Assembly: GCA_003551945.1 (NCBI GenBank)
Contig: PUNZ01000173.1
Span: 1 to 64,000 of the forward strand
DNA length: 64,000 nucleotides
Direction of reading: 5' to 3'
DNA from: Halovenus sp.
Lineage (GTDB): Archaea > Halobacteriota > Halobacteria > Halobacteriales > Haloarculaceae
Position 1 is the first letter of the stretch; each line of letters starts with the position of its first letter. A model generated the notes under the pieces. The model made no database searches. It saw nothing but the letters and a program-made list of their open reading frames with translations, and was not told the DNA's origin. Made by a program: the position numbers and the translations under genes. Positions 50,385 to 60,624 of the stretch are shown one piece after another.

Positions 50385-51593
50385 CTATCGAAGACGCGCT
50401 TTGATGAGCGCATCAAGGTCCTCACGAAGTTCGTCGACTTCAACTTCCTGCAGGACTGGGACGAAAAATCCTTCTACGAGCATATCCTTTGCAAGCCGTT
50501 CATTGAGTCCGCGCGAGGTCATGTACAACAGTTCTTCAGCGTCGACCTGTCCGACCGTCGCGGAGTGACTCGCTTCTGTGTCGTGATTGTTGATGATGAG
50601 CTTGGGTGAGGCGTCGGCTTCGCTCTCATCGGAGAGCATCAGCGTATTCTCACGCTGGTAGGAACTGGTATCCCAGGCATCCCGGCCAACGTCCTGCACT
50701 CCCTCGTAGACCGACCGCGCAGTATCATCAAGGACACCACGGGTGACGAGGTCAGCCGTCGTGTGTTCGCCCTCGTGCCAGACTCGGCTGGCAATATCGA
50801 TGTGTTGGTCCTCGTATCCGAAGAACGCACCAACAATTTTCGACTCGCTGCTATCACCGATAAGGCGAGTCTCAACTTCGCTTTTAGTGAAGCGAGAACC
50901 GATGTTCCCTTCAATCCAGTTTACCTGACTGTAGGTTCCGGCGTTGCCGCGTTTAACCTGATAGTTGTAGGTATCATCCGACAGGTTCTGAAGCGTACCG
51001 TACTGGACGTGTGCGTTTTCGCCGGTCGCGACTTCGACGACACCGCTGTAGTATCGGTCACCATCTATGTCTTTGCCAGTTGACTGCCGTTCAAGGATTG
51101 TCAGTTCGGCAGAATCCTCGGCAACAACCAGCGTATAGTTAAACAGCGACTGGGAGTTCATCTCAGTGCGAATTTTCACATCCTCTGCAGCAACACCTTC
51201 TGGAACAACGACAAGTGTGCCGGCGCTGAACAGAGCTGTTGAAAGCGCAGTCAGATAATCTCGCTGTGTATCGATGACTGACCCCATCTTCTCGCGGATG
51301 AGGTCTTCGTACTCCGTAACAGCCTCATCCCAGGCCAACACATCGACGCCATCGGCGCTTTCTCGCTCTTTTTCCTGTTCCCAGTCAAGCGGGTCGACCA
51401 ACGTCTCGAAATCCAGTTTCGTGAGGTTTGACCAATCACGACCTGGGGTCCGAATGACTTTCGGCATATCGAGGTCATCGAGTGCTGCGAGTGCCTCAAG
51501 ACGTGTTTCGAGCAGCCATTCGGGTTCGCCGAGCGACTCGCTAATCTCCGTTACCTGTGCTTCCGTCAAATTTGCATGTACCTGCGTACTCAT
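50385..51593 (-). CDS. sufD: Fe-S cluster assembly protein SufD
   Basis: LLETRLEALAAL, IINNHDTEASHSATVGQVDAEELLYMTSRGLNERLAKDMLVEGF. Confidence 0.95.
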   Translation of the reverse strand: MSTQVHANLTEAQVTEISESLGEPEWLLETRLEALAALDDLDMPKVIRTPGRDWSNLTKLDFETLVDPLDWEQEKERESADGVDVLAWDEAVTEYEDLIREKMGSVIDTQRDYLTALSTALFSAGTLVVVPEGVAAEDVKIRTEMNSQSLFNYTLVVAEDSAELTILERQSTGKDIDGDRYYSGVVEVATGENAHVQYGTLQNLSDDTYNYQVKRGNAGTYSQVNWIEGNIGSRFTKSEVETRLIGDSSESKIVGAFFGYEDQHIDIASRVWHEGEHTTADLVTRGVLDDTARSVYEGVQDVGRDAWDTSSYQRENTLMLSDESEADASPKLIINNHDTEASHSATVGQVDAEELLYMTSRGLNERLAKDMLVEGFFVPVLQEVEVDELREDLDALIKARLR

Positions 51594-51607
51594 TGTATCA
51601 CTCGGTG

Positions 51608-53035
51608 TTATCCGAGACTACCCTCCATCTCCAGTTCGATGAGACGGTTTAGCTCGACCGCATACTCAATCGGCAGTTCTTCCGTGATTGGCTCGATAAA
51701 TCCAGCGACAATCATCTGCTTGGCGTCGTCATCATCCAACCCGCGGTTCTGCAGGTAGAAGACGTCCTCGTCACCAATTTTCCCGACTGTTGCCTCGTGA
51801 GCAACATCCACTTTGTTCTCCTGAATTTCCATGTATGGCATGGTGTCGGAGGTGGACTCGTTATCGAACATCAGCGCGTCACATTCGACCGCTGTCGAGG
51901 AGTTCTCAGCACCGTTTGCGATGTGGACGAGACCACGGTAGTTCGTCCGGCCACCATCTTTCGCAACGGATTTGGATTCAATCGTCGAGTGCGTGTTTGG
52001 CGCGTTGTGGTAAACCTTTGCACCGGTATCGATATCTTGTCCTTCGCCCGCGAACGCGATTGTGATGTGGGTGTCCGTTGCACCGGGGCCTTTCAGCACC
52101 GTACATGGATAGAGCATGGTAGCTTTCGACCCCATACTCCCTGAAACCCACTCCATCGTGGCATCCTTCTCACAGATGGCACGCTTCGTGTTCAGGTTGT
52201 AGGTGTTGCGCGACCAGTTCTGGACCGTGGAGTACTGGACGTGTGCGCCTTCTTTGACGAAGACTTCGACACCGCCGGAGTGCAGATTAAACGCTGAGTA
52301 TTTTGGTGCGGAACAGCCCTCGATGTAGTGCACTTCGGAGTTTGGCTCAGCAATGATGAGCGTGTGCTCAAACTGACCCATTCCCTCGGAGTTCATCCGG
52401 AAGTACGCCTGCACCGGCATTTCAACGGTGGTGTCCTCAGGGACATAGACGAACGACCCGCCGGACCAGATTGCGCCGTGAAGCGCGGCGAACTTGTTGT
52501 CGCTTGGTGGGACACAGGATGTCATGAAGTGTTCACGGACAATGTCCGGGTGTTCCTGGACTGCTTGGTCCAGGTTCATGAAGATGACACCTTTGTCCTC
52601 CCACTGGTCTTTCATGTTCTGGTAAACAATCTCGGATTCGTACTGCGCGCCGACGCCCGAAAGGGCGTTTTTCTCTGCCTCTGGAATCCCGAGTTTGTCG
52701 AACGTATCTTTGATTTCTTCTGGCAGTTCCTCCCAGTCATCGACACCGGCACGAACGTCAACGTCCGGTCGAATGTACGGAACGATTTCGTCAATGTCAA
52801 CCTCGGAAAGGTCCGGCTGGCCTGGCCAGTCTTCTGGCATCGGCATTTCCTGCCAGAGTTTGAGTGCACGAAGGCGTCGTTCGAGCATCCACTCCGGTTC
52901 GTCTTTGTCCTCGGAGATGAGGCGAATCGTCTCCTCGGTCAGCCCTTTGTCGGTCTTGAATGCAGCACTCTGTTCTTTCTTGAATTCGAACCGTGCTTCA
53001 GTGTCGGTTTCTTTGAGATGTTCTTCTGAGCTCAT
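51608..53035 (-). CDS. sufB: Fe-S cluster assembly protein SufB
   Basis: DEPEWMLERRLRALKLW, GCSAPKYSAFNLHSGGVEVFVKEGA, VDVAHEATVGKIGDEDVFYLQNRGL. Confidence 0.97.
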   Translation of the reverse strand: MSSEEHLKETDTEARFEFKKEQSAAFKTDKGLTEETIRLISEDKDEPEWMLERRLRALKLWQEMPMPEDWPGQPDLSEVDIDEIVPYIRPDVDVRAGVDDWEELPEEIKDTFDKLGIPEAEKNALSGVGAQYESEIVYQNMKDQWEDKGVIFMNLDQAVQEHPDIVREHFMTSCVPPSDNKFAALHGAIWSGGSFVYVPEDTTVEMPVQAYFRMNSEGMGQFEHTLIIAEPNSEVHYIEGCSAPKYSAFNLHSGGVEVFVKEGAHVQYSTVQNWSRNTYNLNTKRAICEKDATMEWVSGSMGSKATMLYPCTVLKGPGATDTHITIAFAGEGQDIDTGAKVYHNAPNTHSTIESKSVAKDGGRTNYRGLVHIANGAENSSTAVECDALMFDNESTSDTMPYMEIQENKVDVAHEATVGKIGDEDVFYLQNRGLDDDDAKQMIVAGFIEPITEELPIEYAVELNRLIELEMEGSLG

Positions 53036-53061
53036 GGTTGTAATGGATTGTGTTGCTGTTG

Positions 53062-53970
53062 TTATGCAGTCTGGTAAACTTCTTCGCGGACCCAGTCGTA
53101 TCCCTCGTCTTCGAGTTCTTCTGCGAGTTCTGGGCCACCGCTTTTCGCAATTTTACCGTCCAGCATGACGTGGACGTAGTCGGGTTTGACGTAATCGAGA
53201 ATGCGCTGGTAGTGCGTGATTTGGAGAATGCCTGCGCCCTGCTCGTCTCGCAGCGCGTTGATACCGTTTGAGACATCTTGCAGTCGGTCAATGTCGAGAC
53301 CGGAGTCAATCTCATCGAGAACTGCGATCTCCGGCTCAAGGATAGCTGCCTGCAGCACTTCGTTTTGCTTTTTCTCCCCACCGGAGAACCCAGCGTTGAG
53401 ATATCGACTGGCGAACTTCTCGTCCATGTCCAGTTGCTCCATTTTCTCCTGGAGAATCTGCTGGAACTCCGCAACGCCGATTTCTCCTTCGTCTACTGGT
53501 CCTTCCATTGGGGAGGTTTCATAGCCTGCATCCTCCGCTTCCTCTTCATCAGCTTCATCGTCGTCCTCAAAGAGCTCCTCACGCTCTTCGAGTTTTGCGT
53601 TCAGTGCGGTCCGGAGGAAATTAACCATCGTGACGCCCTCAATCTCGGCGGGATACTGAAAGCCAAGGAAAATGCCGAGTGCAGCGCGTTCGTTTGGTTC
53701 GAGGTCAAGAAGATTCCATTCTCGCATATCCGCTGGAATTTCTTCGTCATACTCGTCGCCTTCGAGAACGAGCGTGACGCTCCCGCCTGTGACTTCATAG
53801 GCTGGGTGACCGGCGATAATCTTCGCAAGCGTGGATTTTCCGCTTCCGTTTGGACCCATCATTGCGTGAATCTCACCGCTGTCGACTTCGAGGTCCACAC
53901 CGCGAAGAATTTGCTCACCGCCTTCCTCTGCTACTTTCGCCTGTAGATTTTCGATCTTGAGTTGTGCCAT
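53062..53970 (-). CDS. sufC: Fe-S cluster assembly ATPase SufC
   Basis: MMGPNGSGKSTLAKIIAGHPAYEVTGG, AGFSGGEKKQNEVLQAA, AVLDEIDSGLDID; acidic insertion EEDDEADEEEAEDAGYET. Confidence 0.97.
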   Translation of the reverse strand: MAQLKIENLQAKVAEEGGEQILRGVDLEVDSGEIHAMMGPNGSGKSTLAKIIAGHPAYEVTGGSVTLVLEGDEYDEEIPADMREWNLLDLEPNERAALGIFLGFQYPAEIEGVTMVNFLRTALNAKLEEREELFEDDDEADEEEAEDAGYETSPMEGPVDEGEIGVAEFQQILQEKMEQLDMDEKFASRYLNAGFSGGEKKQNEVLQAAILEPEIAVLDEIDSGLDIDRLQDVSNGINALRDEQGAGILQITHYQRILDYVKPDYVHVMLDGKIAKSGGPELAEELEDEGYDWVREEVYQTA

Positions 53971-53984
53971 GGTTGTGTCTTAGG

Positions 53985-54004
53985 TCAACCGAAAACTAGG
54001 TTGA
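53985..54004. promoter_or_regulatory. Inverted repeat upstream of sufC
   Basis: tcaacc-gaaaacta-ggttga between sufC ATG and a TATA-like ccgaaagtatta (minus strand). Confidence 0.4.
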
Positions 54005-54143
54005 GAGAGACATAATACTTTCGGGTTTCTCCCGTCTCGTTTCTAATTTAAGAAAGAGATTTTCTATTATGAAAAATTAATCGAGTGTGATATGGCATAT
54101 TGCTTTTTCTAATCCGAGCAGAATATCGGGTATTAGTGAATCT

Positions 54144-56180
54144 TTAATCGGCTAGCAGCTGGCCGATATAAAGCGTATCAAGCGTTTTCTCAGCAAACAA
54201 GAGAAATAGTTGCGCATCTTGGTCGATGTCTTCAACGGTTATTCGTTTGCCAGGTTCGAGTTTCTCAACATCCTCTACTGGCTCTCGCTCTTGTTGTTCA
54301 CCCTCAATGAATCCCTCAATTGTGAACAGCTCTAGGTCGATTGCCTGCTCCGCAGTCTGTTCGATGGAGAGTGTGTTTGCATCCGCATCGTATTCATACG
54401 TGAAAGAGACTGACGGGGCCGCAACAGTCGAAGTGATGTTGTGGTATCCACCATCCCCAATCCAGTCAACGGCTAGATCATCTCCAGGTGTTACGCCCTT
54501 AATAGTGACCTCATCACCTGGTTCAACGTACTCATTCTCATCGCTAAATTGGGTTGCTGCTGGCTCGCCACGGTGTCGGATTTCGTAATTTGTAGCTACT
54601 ACTGGCTCTGTTTCCTCTGGCTCAACTTGCCTCTGTGAGTCATCAGCCCCTGGTTCCTGGAAAATAACGCGAGCAGACTCTTGCTCGGGCTCAAATGAAA
54701 CCTCGAAGTCGCCGGGTGGCATCACCGACCCGCCACCGATGTTGACGCTCTCGCCATCCGCACGCTCGTAGATGATTCTAATGACGTTCTCGAATTCAAC
54801 ATCGTCAACGACTACACTCTCACCAGCACCGAGCGTCTCCGGGAGTTCGACTATCCGTGGCTCTTCTTGCTCTGCTTGTCTATCATCATACACCGCAATG
54901 GAAACCTGTTCCTGAGGAAGTGGTGGCCCATCAAGATACTCAACCGTTGCCTCGTTCTCAGCAGGGTTCGACTGAATCGCCACCGGGAAGAACGAAAGGA
55001 TGTTCGACCCAACGGAACTCGTCCCACCCATGTCGGGGTCTTCAAACGTGACAGTCATGGTATCGCCTGGCTCGACCGCGTCCCACGGAATCCCAACAAC
55101 GGTACCCTCATCGACGGTCTCAATTCCACTGGTCCACTCATCCGCAATTGGGTCGTCGTCAATCTCAATTGTTACGTACTCAACGGCGACCGGGTCACCC
55201 TCTCCAAACTTGAATAGGACCTCATCCGTCTCCACATCATACCCCACATATTCCGGAAGCCCTGGTGGGTCAGGACGCTCTTCTGGTGGGACATACTCTT
55301 CGGTTTTCTCGAGTGAAACAAGCGACTCCTCGGTCGACACTGTCGCATCATCGGTATCCAAGGCATAGACGGATTCAACGATTGCTGTGAAGTCGTCATC
55401 GTATCCATCAGCACCGTCATCGTACCAGCCAGCAAAGAGCCACGTCATTTCTCCACCGTCCTCAGGCTGTTCGTTGCTGAAACCAAATGCGGTCGGGAAC
55501 TGGACATCCGATAAGCCGTAGTCTTCCCGTGCGTCTGAATCAAACTCGGCTTCGAGGAGTTCAGACTCGAACACCATGCCACCATCTTGACTGACGACTG
55601 AATTCACAACGGATACGATATCCTCCCGTGACGAAAGATATGGGGCTTCATCATCGTCTGCGTTCTCAAGAACTGATTCGACTCGTGGTTCTCCACCTGT
55701 TATCCCAATGGTTCCGTCTGTCGCAAACACGACTTCGTCGTTCGAGTCGTCATCAATATCAACTAGGATAAAATCACCATGCTCGGTTCCTTCTTCAGTG
55801 AGTTCAAACGACCCAGTCCAGATTGTGAAGGGGATGACCTCCGACTCATTCGCAACCTCAAGGTTGAGCACCCAGTCAACCTCTGACGATTCTGCAAGCG
55901 TCTCTTGCAGATAGTCCTTGTCAGGCCCAAGGTCTGAAACGGGAATTGAATACGGATGGAAATAGAGGGAGAATGGGTCATCAGGGGCAAAGAGATAGGA
56001 GAACGCCGGAGCCAGTCCGGAAGGGACATCCAACTGTTCTTCGAGCGTATCTGCGTGCTCGCTAGTCCCGTCATCGCCCACATCGTCGTCATTCCCGCTA
56101 TCTTCAATACAGCCTGCAATACTCACTATCAGTGCAACTCCTGAACCAGTCAGAAGCGTTCGTCTGGAGAGCCGTGTCAT
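54144..56180 (-). CDS. Large acidic lipoprotein of unknown function
   Basis: MTRLSRRTLLTGSGVALIVSIAGC Tat/lipobox; repeated beta-rich segments. Confidence 0.75.
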   Translation of the reverse strand: MTRLSRRTLLTGSGVALIVSIAGCIEDSGNDDDVGDDGTSEHADTLEEQLDVPSGLAPAFSYLFAPDDPFSLYFHPYSIPVSDLGPDKDYLQETLAESSEVDWVLNLEVANESEVIPFTIWTGSFELTEEGTEHGDFILVDIDDDSNDEVVFATDGTIGITGGEPRVESVLENADDDEAPYLSSREDIVSVVNSVVSQDGGMVFESELLEAEFDSDAREDYGLSDVQFPTAFGFSNEQPEDGGEMTWLFAGWYDDGADGYDDDFTAIVESVYALDTDDATVSTEESLVSLEKTEEYVPPEERPDPPGLPEYVGYDVETDEVLFKFGEGDPVAVEYVTIEIDDDPIADEWTSGIETVDEGTVVGIPWDAVEPGDTMTVTFEDPDMGGTSSVGSNILSFFPVAIQSNPAENEATVEYLDGPPLPQEQVSIAVYDDRQAEQEEPRIVELPETLGAGESVVVDDVEFENVIRIIYERADGESVNIGGGSVMPPGDFEVSFEPEQESARVIFQEPGADDSQRQVEPEETEPVVATNYEIRHRGEPAATQFSDENEYVEPGDEVTIKGVTPGDDLAVDWIGDGGYHNITSTVAAPSVSFTYEYDADANTLSIEQTAEQAIDLELFTIEGFIEGEQQEREPVEDVEKLEPGKRITVEDIDQDAQLFLLFAEKTLDTLYIGQLLAD

Positions 56181-56287
56181 GTTGTCTGTTTGTCAACCAA
56201 TTTATTTAAAAGGTCGATATCCGTTTCTCGGAGCAAAAACCGAATGTGGTACCGTCAGAAAGAGAGCAAACTCAGTACCTTGTCGGT

Positions 56288-59200
56288 TTACATAAACTCG
56301 CCAAGTCCTTTCTGTTCCTGTCCGGATTTGACCTCTTGCCACGAAATATCGAGTGCTTCGAGAATTCGCTCAATTGGCCCCTGGAGGGTCTTTTCGAGCA
56401 TCTTGTCCCAGTCAATCTCAAATTCCTCGGGGAGTTGATCAGCATACTCGATACAGATTACATCCGGGTTTCGCTTGAACTCACCATACAGCGGGTCAGT
56501 CGATGGGTCAAGGCCAAGCTCGCTTTCAACTCGCTCGAAGAAGTCCGAGTGGACGCGCTTGAGATAGAGCCGTTTGGGTTTTGAGCCACGCTGGAAGTTC
56601 GTCCCGAGCAAGAGATTTGCGTATTTTGCCCCGCGGACCTGTGCCGTATCGGTATCGTAGTTGTCCAGTCGTTTCCCAATGCCACCAGGAATACCAATCC
56701 GTTCCGGATCGGCTTTCCCCTCTTTGAACTCCTCGATGACCTCCGTTACATACGTCTTGATATCCTCGAAATCATCGCCGGTCACGATCATCTCGATGAC
56801 GTTTTTTTGCACCTCTTTGGTGATGGCGGCGATATCAGAGCGCTGGTATTCAAAGCCAGTAATATCGATATCATCGACCTCTTTCCCTTCTTTCCAGACG
56901 ATATGTCCAGCATAGCGCTTCTTTTTACCAGCCTGGAAGAATCGCTTGTAGAGTTTTTCAAACTCAATCTGGAACCGATGTTCTGTAGCGTTTAACACCT
57001 CCAATGCAAACTCATCATAAGATTTGTTAATCCGCTCCTCAATTTCGAGCGAGCGCTCGATTGCTTCGTCCTGTGAGACCTCATTACCAACGCTTACCAT
57101 GACGCTGTCGGTGTCCCCGTAGATCACTTCTTTGTCAATTTCGTTGGTGACTTCCTCCGTGAACTCGATGACCTCACGACCCGTTGCTGTGACAGCAGCA
57201 CCCATTTCGCGGTCGTACAGCCGGAATCGGGTCCACCCCAAAACGCCATAGAGAGACTGACCAACGTGCTGGAACGTTCCGTTTCGGCCGGCCATGAGGG
57301 TGTGGTTATCCTCGACAGTAACGCAGTATACACCCTTATCAGCGGTACTACGAGAGCCACTCCTATGCATTCGGAAGGAATTCTTTCCGCCCTCGGTACA
57401 GTAGAGTCGCCACGACCCGCTGTCATGGTTGTACGTTACCGTTTTGCCAAGCTGCGCACACAGTCGGATAACATCGTCCCGAAGTGTTTGACTGGCTGTG
57501 GAAAATCGCCAGGAGTTGGGTTGGCGGTCTCCATCCCCGTCGATGAGCGTCTCAAGGAACAGTTGCTTTTGCTCCCTGCTGGCTTGGAATATACATTCGG
57601 GAATCCGCTTCTCAAAGCTTCCGTCACCACAGGAGTCTTTGAGGAAGTTCCCAAGGAGTTCCGATGTAAAGCTAAATGAGCGGTCATCAGTGTAACAATC
57701 GAATCCCATACTATCAAGCAGTTTTCCGATTCGTGAGTGGTGGTTGTCGCCACCATCCGGAAGAACATCCAGTGATTGCGTAGCAGTAGTACCCTCTTTG
57801 TCAGTAGAGTCAGCGCTTTGTGCGATTTTGACCGTTGTGGAGCATCCCCGGTAGTTATCCCCGAATTGCTTTTCAGTGGTTGTGTAGACGTTTCCTTCAG
57901 TGATATACCACGCGAGGAACTCGATGAACTCATCGCCATCGTAGACTCTTGGAATCCACTTGCGATTCGGTTCAGCATGGATGTAGCTGCGCTCGCAAAC
58001 AGATTCGATATACTCTCGGTGTTGTTCAAACTCCGCGGCGGTGAAGACATATCCAACCTGACCGATATCGTTTTTCTGAACTCTGGGTGGTGTCCAACCC
58101 AACTCCGTTGTAAACGTATGTCCGTGAACTGACGGTCGAACCCAAACCTCGTACTCCGCATCGATGTATTCGGTCAGGTCGACTGTCTCAATACGACAAC
58201 CGTGTTCGAAATCCCAGTCATGGGGGAGTTCGTAATGACTTGATTCGTTGAGGTCGCCGGCTTCAATGAAGTCCCAGCTATCCTGTGTAATTCCGTTTGT
58301 GTCGTTCTGGCGGACAAGCATCCGGTGGTTTGGCGTTACGCGGAAATCGATTTTGCTGGTCTGAATGTCGACGAGTTCCCCGCGATAGTCCGGGTATGCG
58401 TGGGTATCAGTGACCTCCTTCACCTGTAAGTTCATCGTTCCGGGGTCGAGCGAATAAACCTCATCACCAATTTCGAGGTCGGTGATTAGCCGGACGCCAT
58501 CAGGTGTCAGCACCTCGGTATCCGGCGTGAAACAGTTCATGATTACCTTGACAGCTTGTTGTTGGCGGTCATACTGCTCGTATTCAGCAGATTTGGGGTC
58601 GTGCTGATTTCGGAGTTCCTTCTTTTGTTCTCGCTCGGTCAACAGCTCATCGACCATCCCACGGATTGCGCCGTCTGGTTCCTGCTGGAAATGTGTCCCA
58701 TTGGGCGCACGGTAAGTCTCATCACCGTAGGAGTCGGGGTTGACTTTGGTCTCTGGCGATGCGTTAATTGTTACCATGCACATCGGGTAGAGGCTCTTCA
58801 GGTCGAGCACGCTCACATTCTCTCGAACGCCAGTAATTGGGTCGAACACAGCCCCACCCTCGTACTCTTCGCTCTCTTGTTGTCCTTTCGAGGGGAGGGC
58901 GAATTTGTCGTGCAATTTATGCAGGACATACATGTCCACTGCATCGCCGGGAGTGGTGGCGTCTTCAAGTTTACAGCCGACAAACTGGCGCACTTCGTTC
59001 CAGAACGCAACGATGTCTTGTTCTCGGTCAAGCTCGACACAGAGTTCAACATCCCGAAGGTTGTATTCGAGCAACCGTTCGGGGTTTTCTTCCCACATAT
59101 CCCCGATATCGCCCGTATAGCGTTCCTTTCCGATACCGAGTTCGCGCTGGCCGACCGCTTCGAGGCGATAGGATTCGAGTTCGGTAAACTGTGTTCGCTG

Positions 59201-60316
59201 ATAGGCATACAGCAAGTCAAACACCACACGACCTTTGATATCAGGTCCGCCCCAGCCACTGTCCCAGACCTCGTTGACCCGGGAAAGGCGATTTGAATCA
59301 AGGTCCTGTTTTGACGAGCTATTGAGTACGTCGAGACGGTCCACGAGATACGGGGCATCGAAGTCGTCAAAGTTCCAGCCAGTCAGGACGTCCGGGTCCG
59401 TCTCATCGAGATACTCGATGAACTGGGCGAGCATCTCTGCTTCACTCTCGTAAATACGAATGTCGTAATCTAGCTCGACCACTTCATCCGACGCCCTGCG
59501 TGAGTCGGTTTGAATGGGTTCGTACTCAGGGAGTTCTGACGGTGGGGTGACGCCTTTCTGTGCATCAACAAGCCAGAGAATATACTGGTCGTCGTAGGAA
59601 TCGTGACTGGCAATACAAATGATAGGCTCTTCTCCCTCCTCAGGGAAACCATGGCGGTCCTCAACTTCAATATCGAAGGTGTTGACACGCGGGGTTACAT
59701 CAACGTCTACGGGTTCAACTTCTTTGTGGTGGACCCGAACGGTCATTCGGTCCGAGTCATCTGCCCCGCTGATTTCTCGGCGCGGGATTCTGATACCACT
59801 CGTGATGTCCTTATCGATAAGGAACCGATTTGGAAAGAGAATATCCGCTTCGTAATGGTCAAATTCGTCTCGAACTTGTCCAACGTCTCGGGGCGTCTGC
59901 CCGTATATCTTTAGGAGTTCTGTCCCACGGATGGACTGGAAAGGGTTCCCGTTTGTATCGGTTTCATCCCACCCGGTAATTCGGTCATATTCCTGTAATC
60001 GTCCCTCGGTAACCGAATCAGCTGGTGTGTAAAAATAGGGCTTGAACTCTCGAACGCGCGCGTGGACGAGTTCGCCGTCAGTTGTCCGACCAAACACGTG
60101 AATGACGGGATACTCGCCATCACCGTTCCCTTCTATCGTATAATCGACCTGCATGACCGCAATATCGACCGTCTCGTCGGTCTCTTCGTAAAGCACGTCA
60201 GCTTTATCAAGATGCGTCGTACTCGCTGTGTTACCGGCGACGGCTTTCGCTTCCTCGGACGCGGGACGGGCATCCTCGTCATCCGTAGAATAATCCCCAA
60301 GTGAAGACTGACCCAT
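56288..60316 (-). CDS. polB: DNA polymerase B with an intein in motif B
   Basis: Start placed at MGQSSLGDYSTDDED; FDIEVED exonuclease, DLKSLYP motif A, KVIMN-[intein]-SLYGVLGW motif B, YGDTDS motif C. Confidence 0.95.
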   Translation of the reverse strand: MGQSSLGDYSTDDEDARPASEEAKAVAGNTASTTHLDKADVLYEETDETVDIAVMQVDYTIEGNGDGEYPVIHVFGRTTDGELVHARVREFKPYFYTPADSVTEGRLQEYDRITGWDETDTNGNPFQSIRGTELLKIYGQTPRDVGQVRDEFDHYEADILFPNRFLIDKDITSGIRIPRREISGADDSDRMTVRVHHKEVEPVDVDVTPRVNTFDIEVEDRHGFPEEGEEPIICIASHDSYDDQYILWLVDAQKGVTPPSELPEYEPIQTDSRRASDEVVELDYDIRIYESEAEMLAQFIEYLDETDPDVLTGWNFDDFDAPYLVDRLDVLNSSSKQDLDSNRLSRVNEVWDSGWGGPDIKGRVVFDLLYAYQRTQFTELESYRLEAVGQRELGIGKERYTGDIGDMWEENPERLLEYNLRDVELCVELDREQDIVAFWNEVRQFVGCKLEDATTPGDAVDMYVLHKLHDKFALPSKGQQESEEYEGGAVFDPITGVRENVSVLDLKSLYPMCMVTINASPETKVNPDSYGDETYRAPNGTHFQQEPDGAIRGMVDELLTEREQKKELRNQHDPKSAEYEQYDRQQQAVKVIMNCFTPDTEVLTPDGVRLITDLEIGDEVYSLDPGTMNLQVKEVTDTHAYPDYRGELVDIQTSKIDFRVTPNHRMLVRQNDTNGITQDSWDFIEAGDLNESSHYELPHDWDFEHGCRIETVDLTEYIDAEYEVWVRPSVHGHTFTTELGWTPPRVQKNDIGQVGYVFTAAEFEQHREYIESVCERSYIHAEPNRKWIPRVYDGDEFIEFLAWYITEGNVYTTTEKQFGDNYRGCSTTVKIAQSADSTDKEGTTATQSLDVLPDGGDNHHSRIGKLLDSMGFDCYTDDRSFSFTSELLGNFLKDSCGDGSFEKRIPECIFQASREQKQLFLETLIDGDGDRQPNSWRFSTASQTLRDDVIRLCAQLGKTVTYNHDSGSWRLYCTEGGKNSFRMHRSGSRSTADKGVYCVTVEDNHTLMAGRNGTFQHVGQSLYGVLGWTRFRLYDREMGAAVTATGREVIEFTEEVTNEIDKEVIYGDTDSVMVSVGNEVSQDEAIERSLEIEERINKSYDEFALEVLNATEHRFQIEFEKLYKRFFQAGKKKRYAGHIVWKEGKEVDDIDITGFEYQRSDIAAITKEVQKNVIEMIVTGDDFEDIKTYVTEVIEEFKEGKADPERIGIPGGIGKRLDNYDTDTAQVRGAKYANLLLGTNFQRGSKPKRLYLKRVHSDFFERVESELGLDPSTDPLYGEFKRNPDVICIEYADQLPEEFEIDWDKMLEKTLQGPIERILEALDISWQEVKSGQEQKGLGEFM
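57257..58534 (-). mobile_element. 426-aa intein with LAGLIDADG-type homing endonuclease
   Basis: CFTPDTEVLTPDGVRLITDLEIGDEVYS (block A), TPNHRMLV (block B), FLAWYITEGN and FLETLIDGDGD (LAGLIDADG), VYCVTVEDNHTLMAGRNGTFQHVGQ|S (blocks F/G). Confidence 0.93.
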
Positions 60317-60428
60317 GATAGTCCGTGTTTGCTCCCACCGGTAAAAACTCCGGTGAAAGATAGCGGTTGCATCAGCCACGAACGTATTGGTCAGATTGGG
60401 AAAACGATTAAGTATGATAGATTATAAC

Positions 60429-60489
60429 TTACATACGAAGCCTCAGTGCGTGGGGCTTCCGACGGGAACCACCGTCGAACGCTATGTAA
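60429..60489. other. Structured intergenic element (three-way-junction fold; IS200/605 relic or ncRNA candidate)
   Basis: ttacata/tatgtaa closing stem; hairpin gaagcctca-gtgcg-tggggcttc; hairpin cgacgg-gaacca-ccgtcg. Confidence 0.5.
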
Positions 60490-60624
60490 TTGGTACCGAC
60501 CGTCAGGCAGCGCGCCGGGAGGATGACCGGCCGGCATCCTTCAGGCATTTTACACAGGCAACCCAACGAGGAACACCACCCTGTCGACGGTGAGGCTTAA
60601 CCGCTTGCGGATAGTACCAGTGGT

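Noticed and set aside
52328-53029. 233-aa plus-strand ORF
   Set aside because: Antisense to sufB; low-complexity F/V-rich mirror translation
60429-60489. Possible tRNA from the 7-bp closing stem at polB/dinB
   Set aside because: Only two internal arms, no T-loop GTTCRA or anticodon-arm layout; reported as a structured element instead
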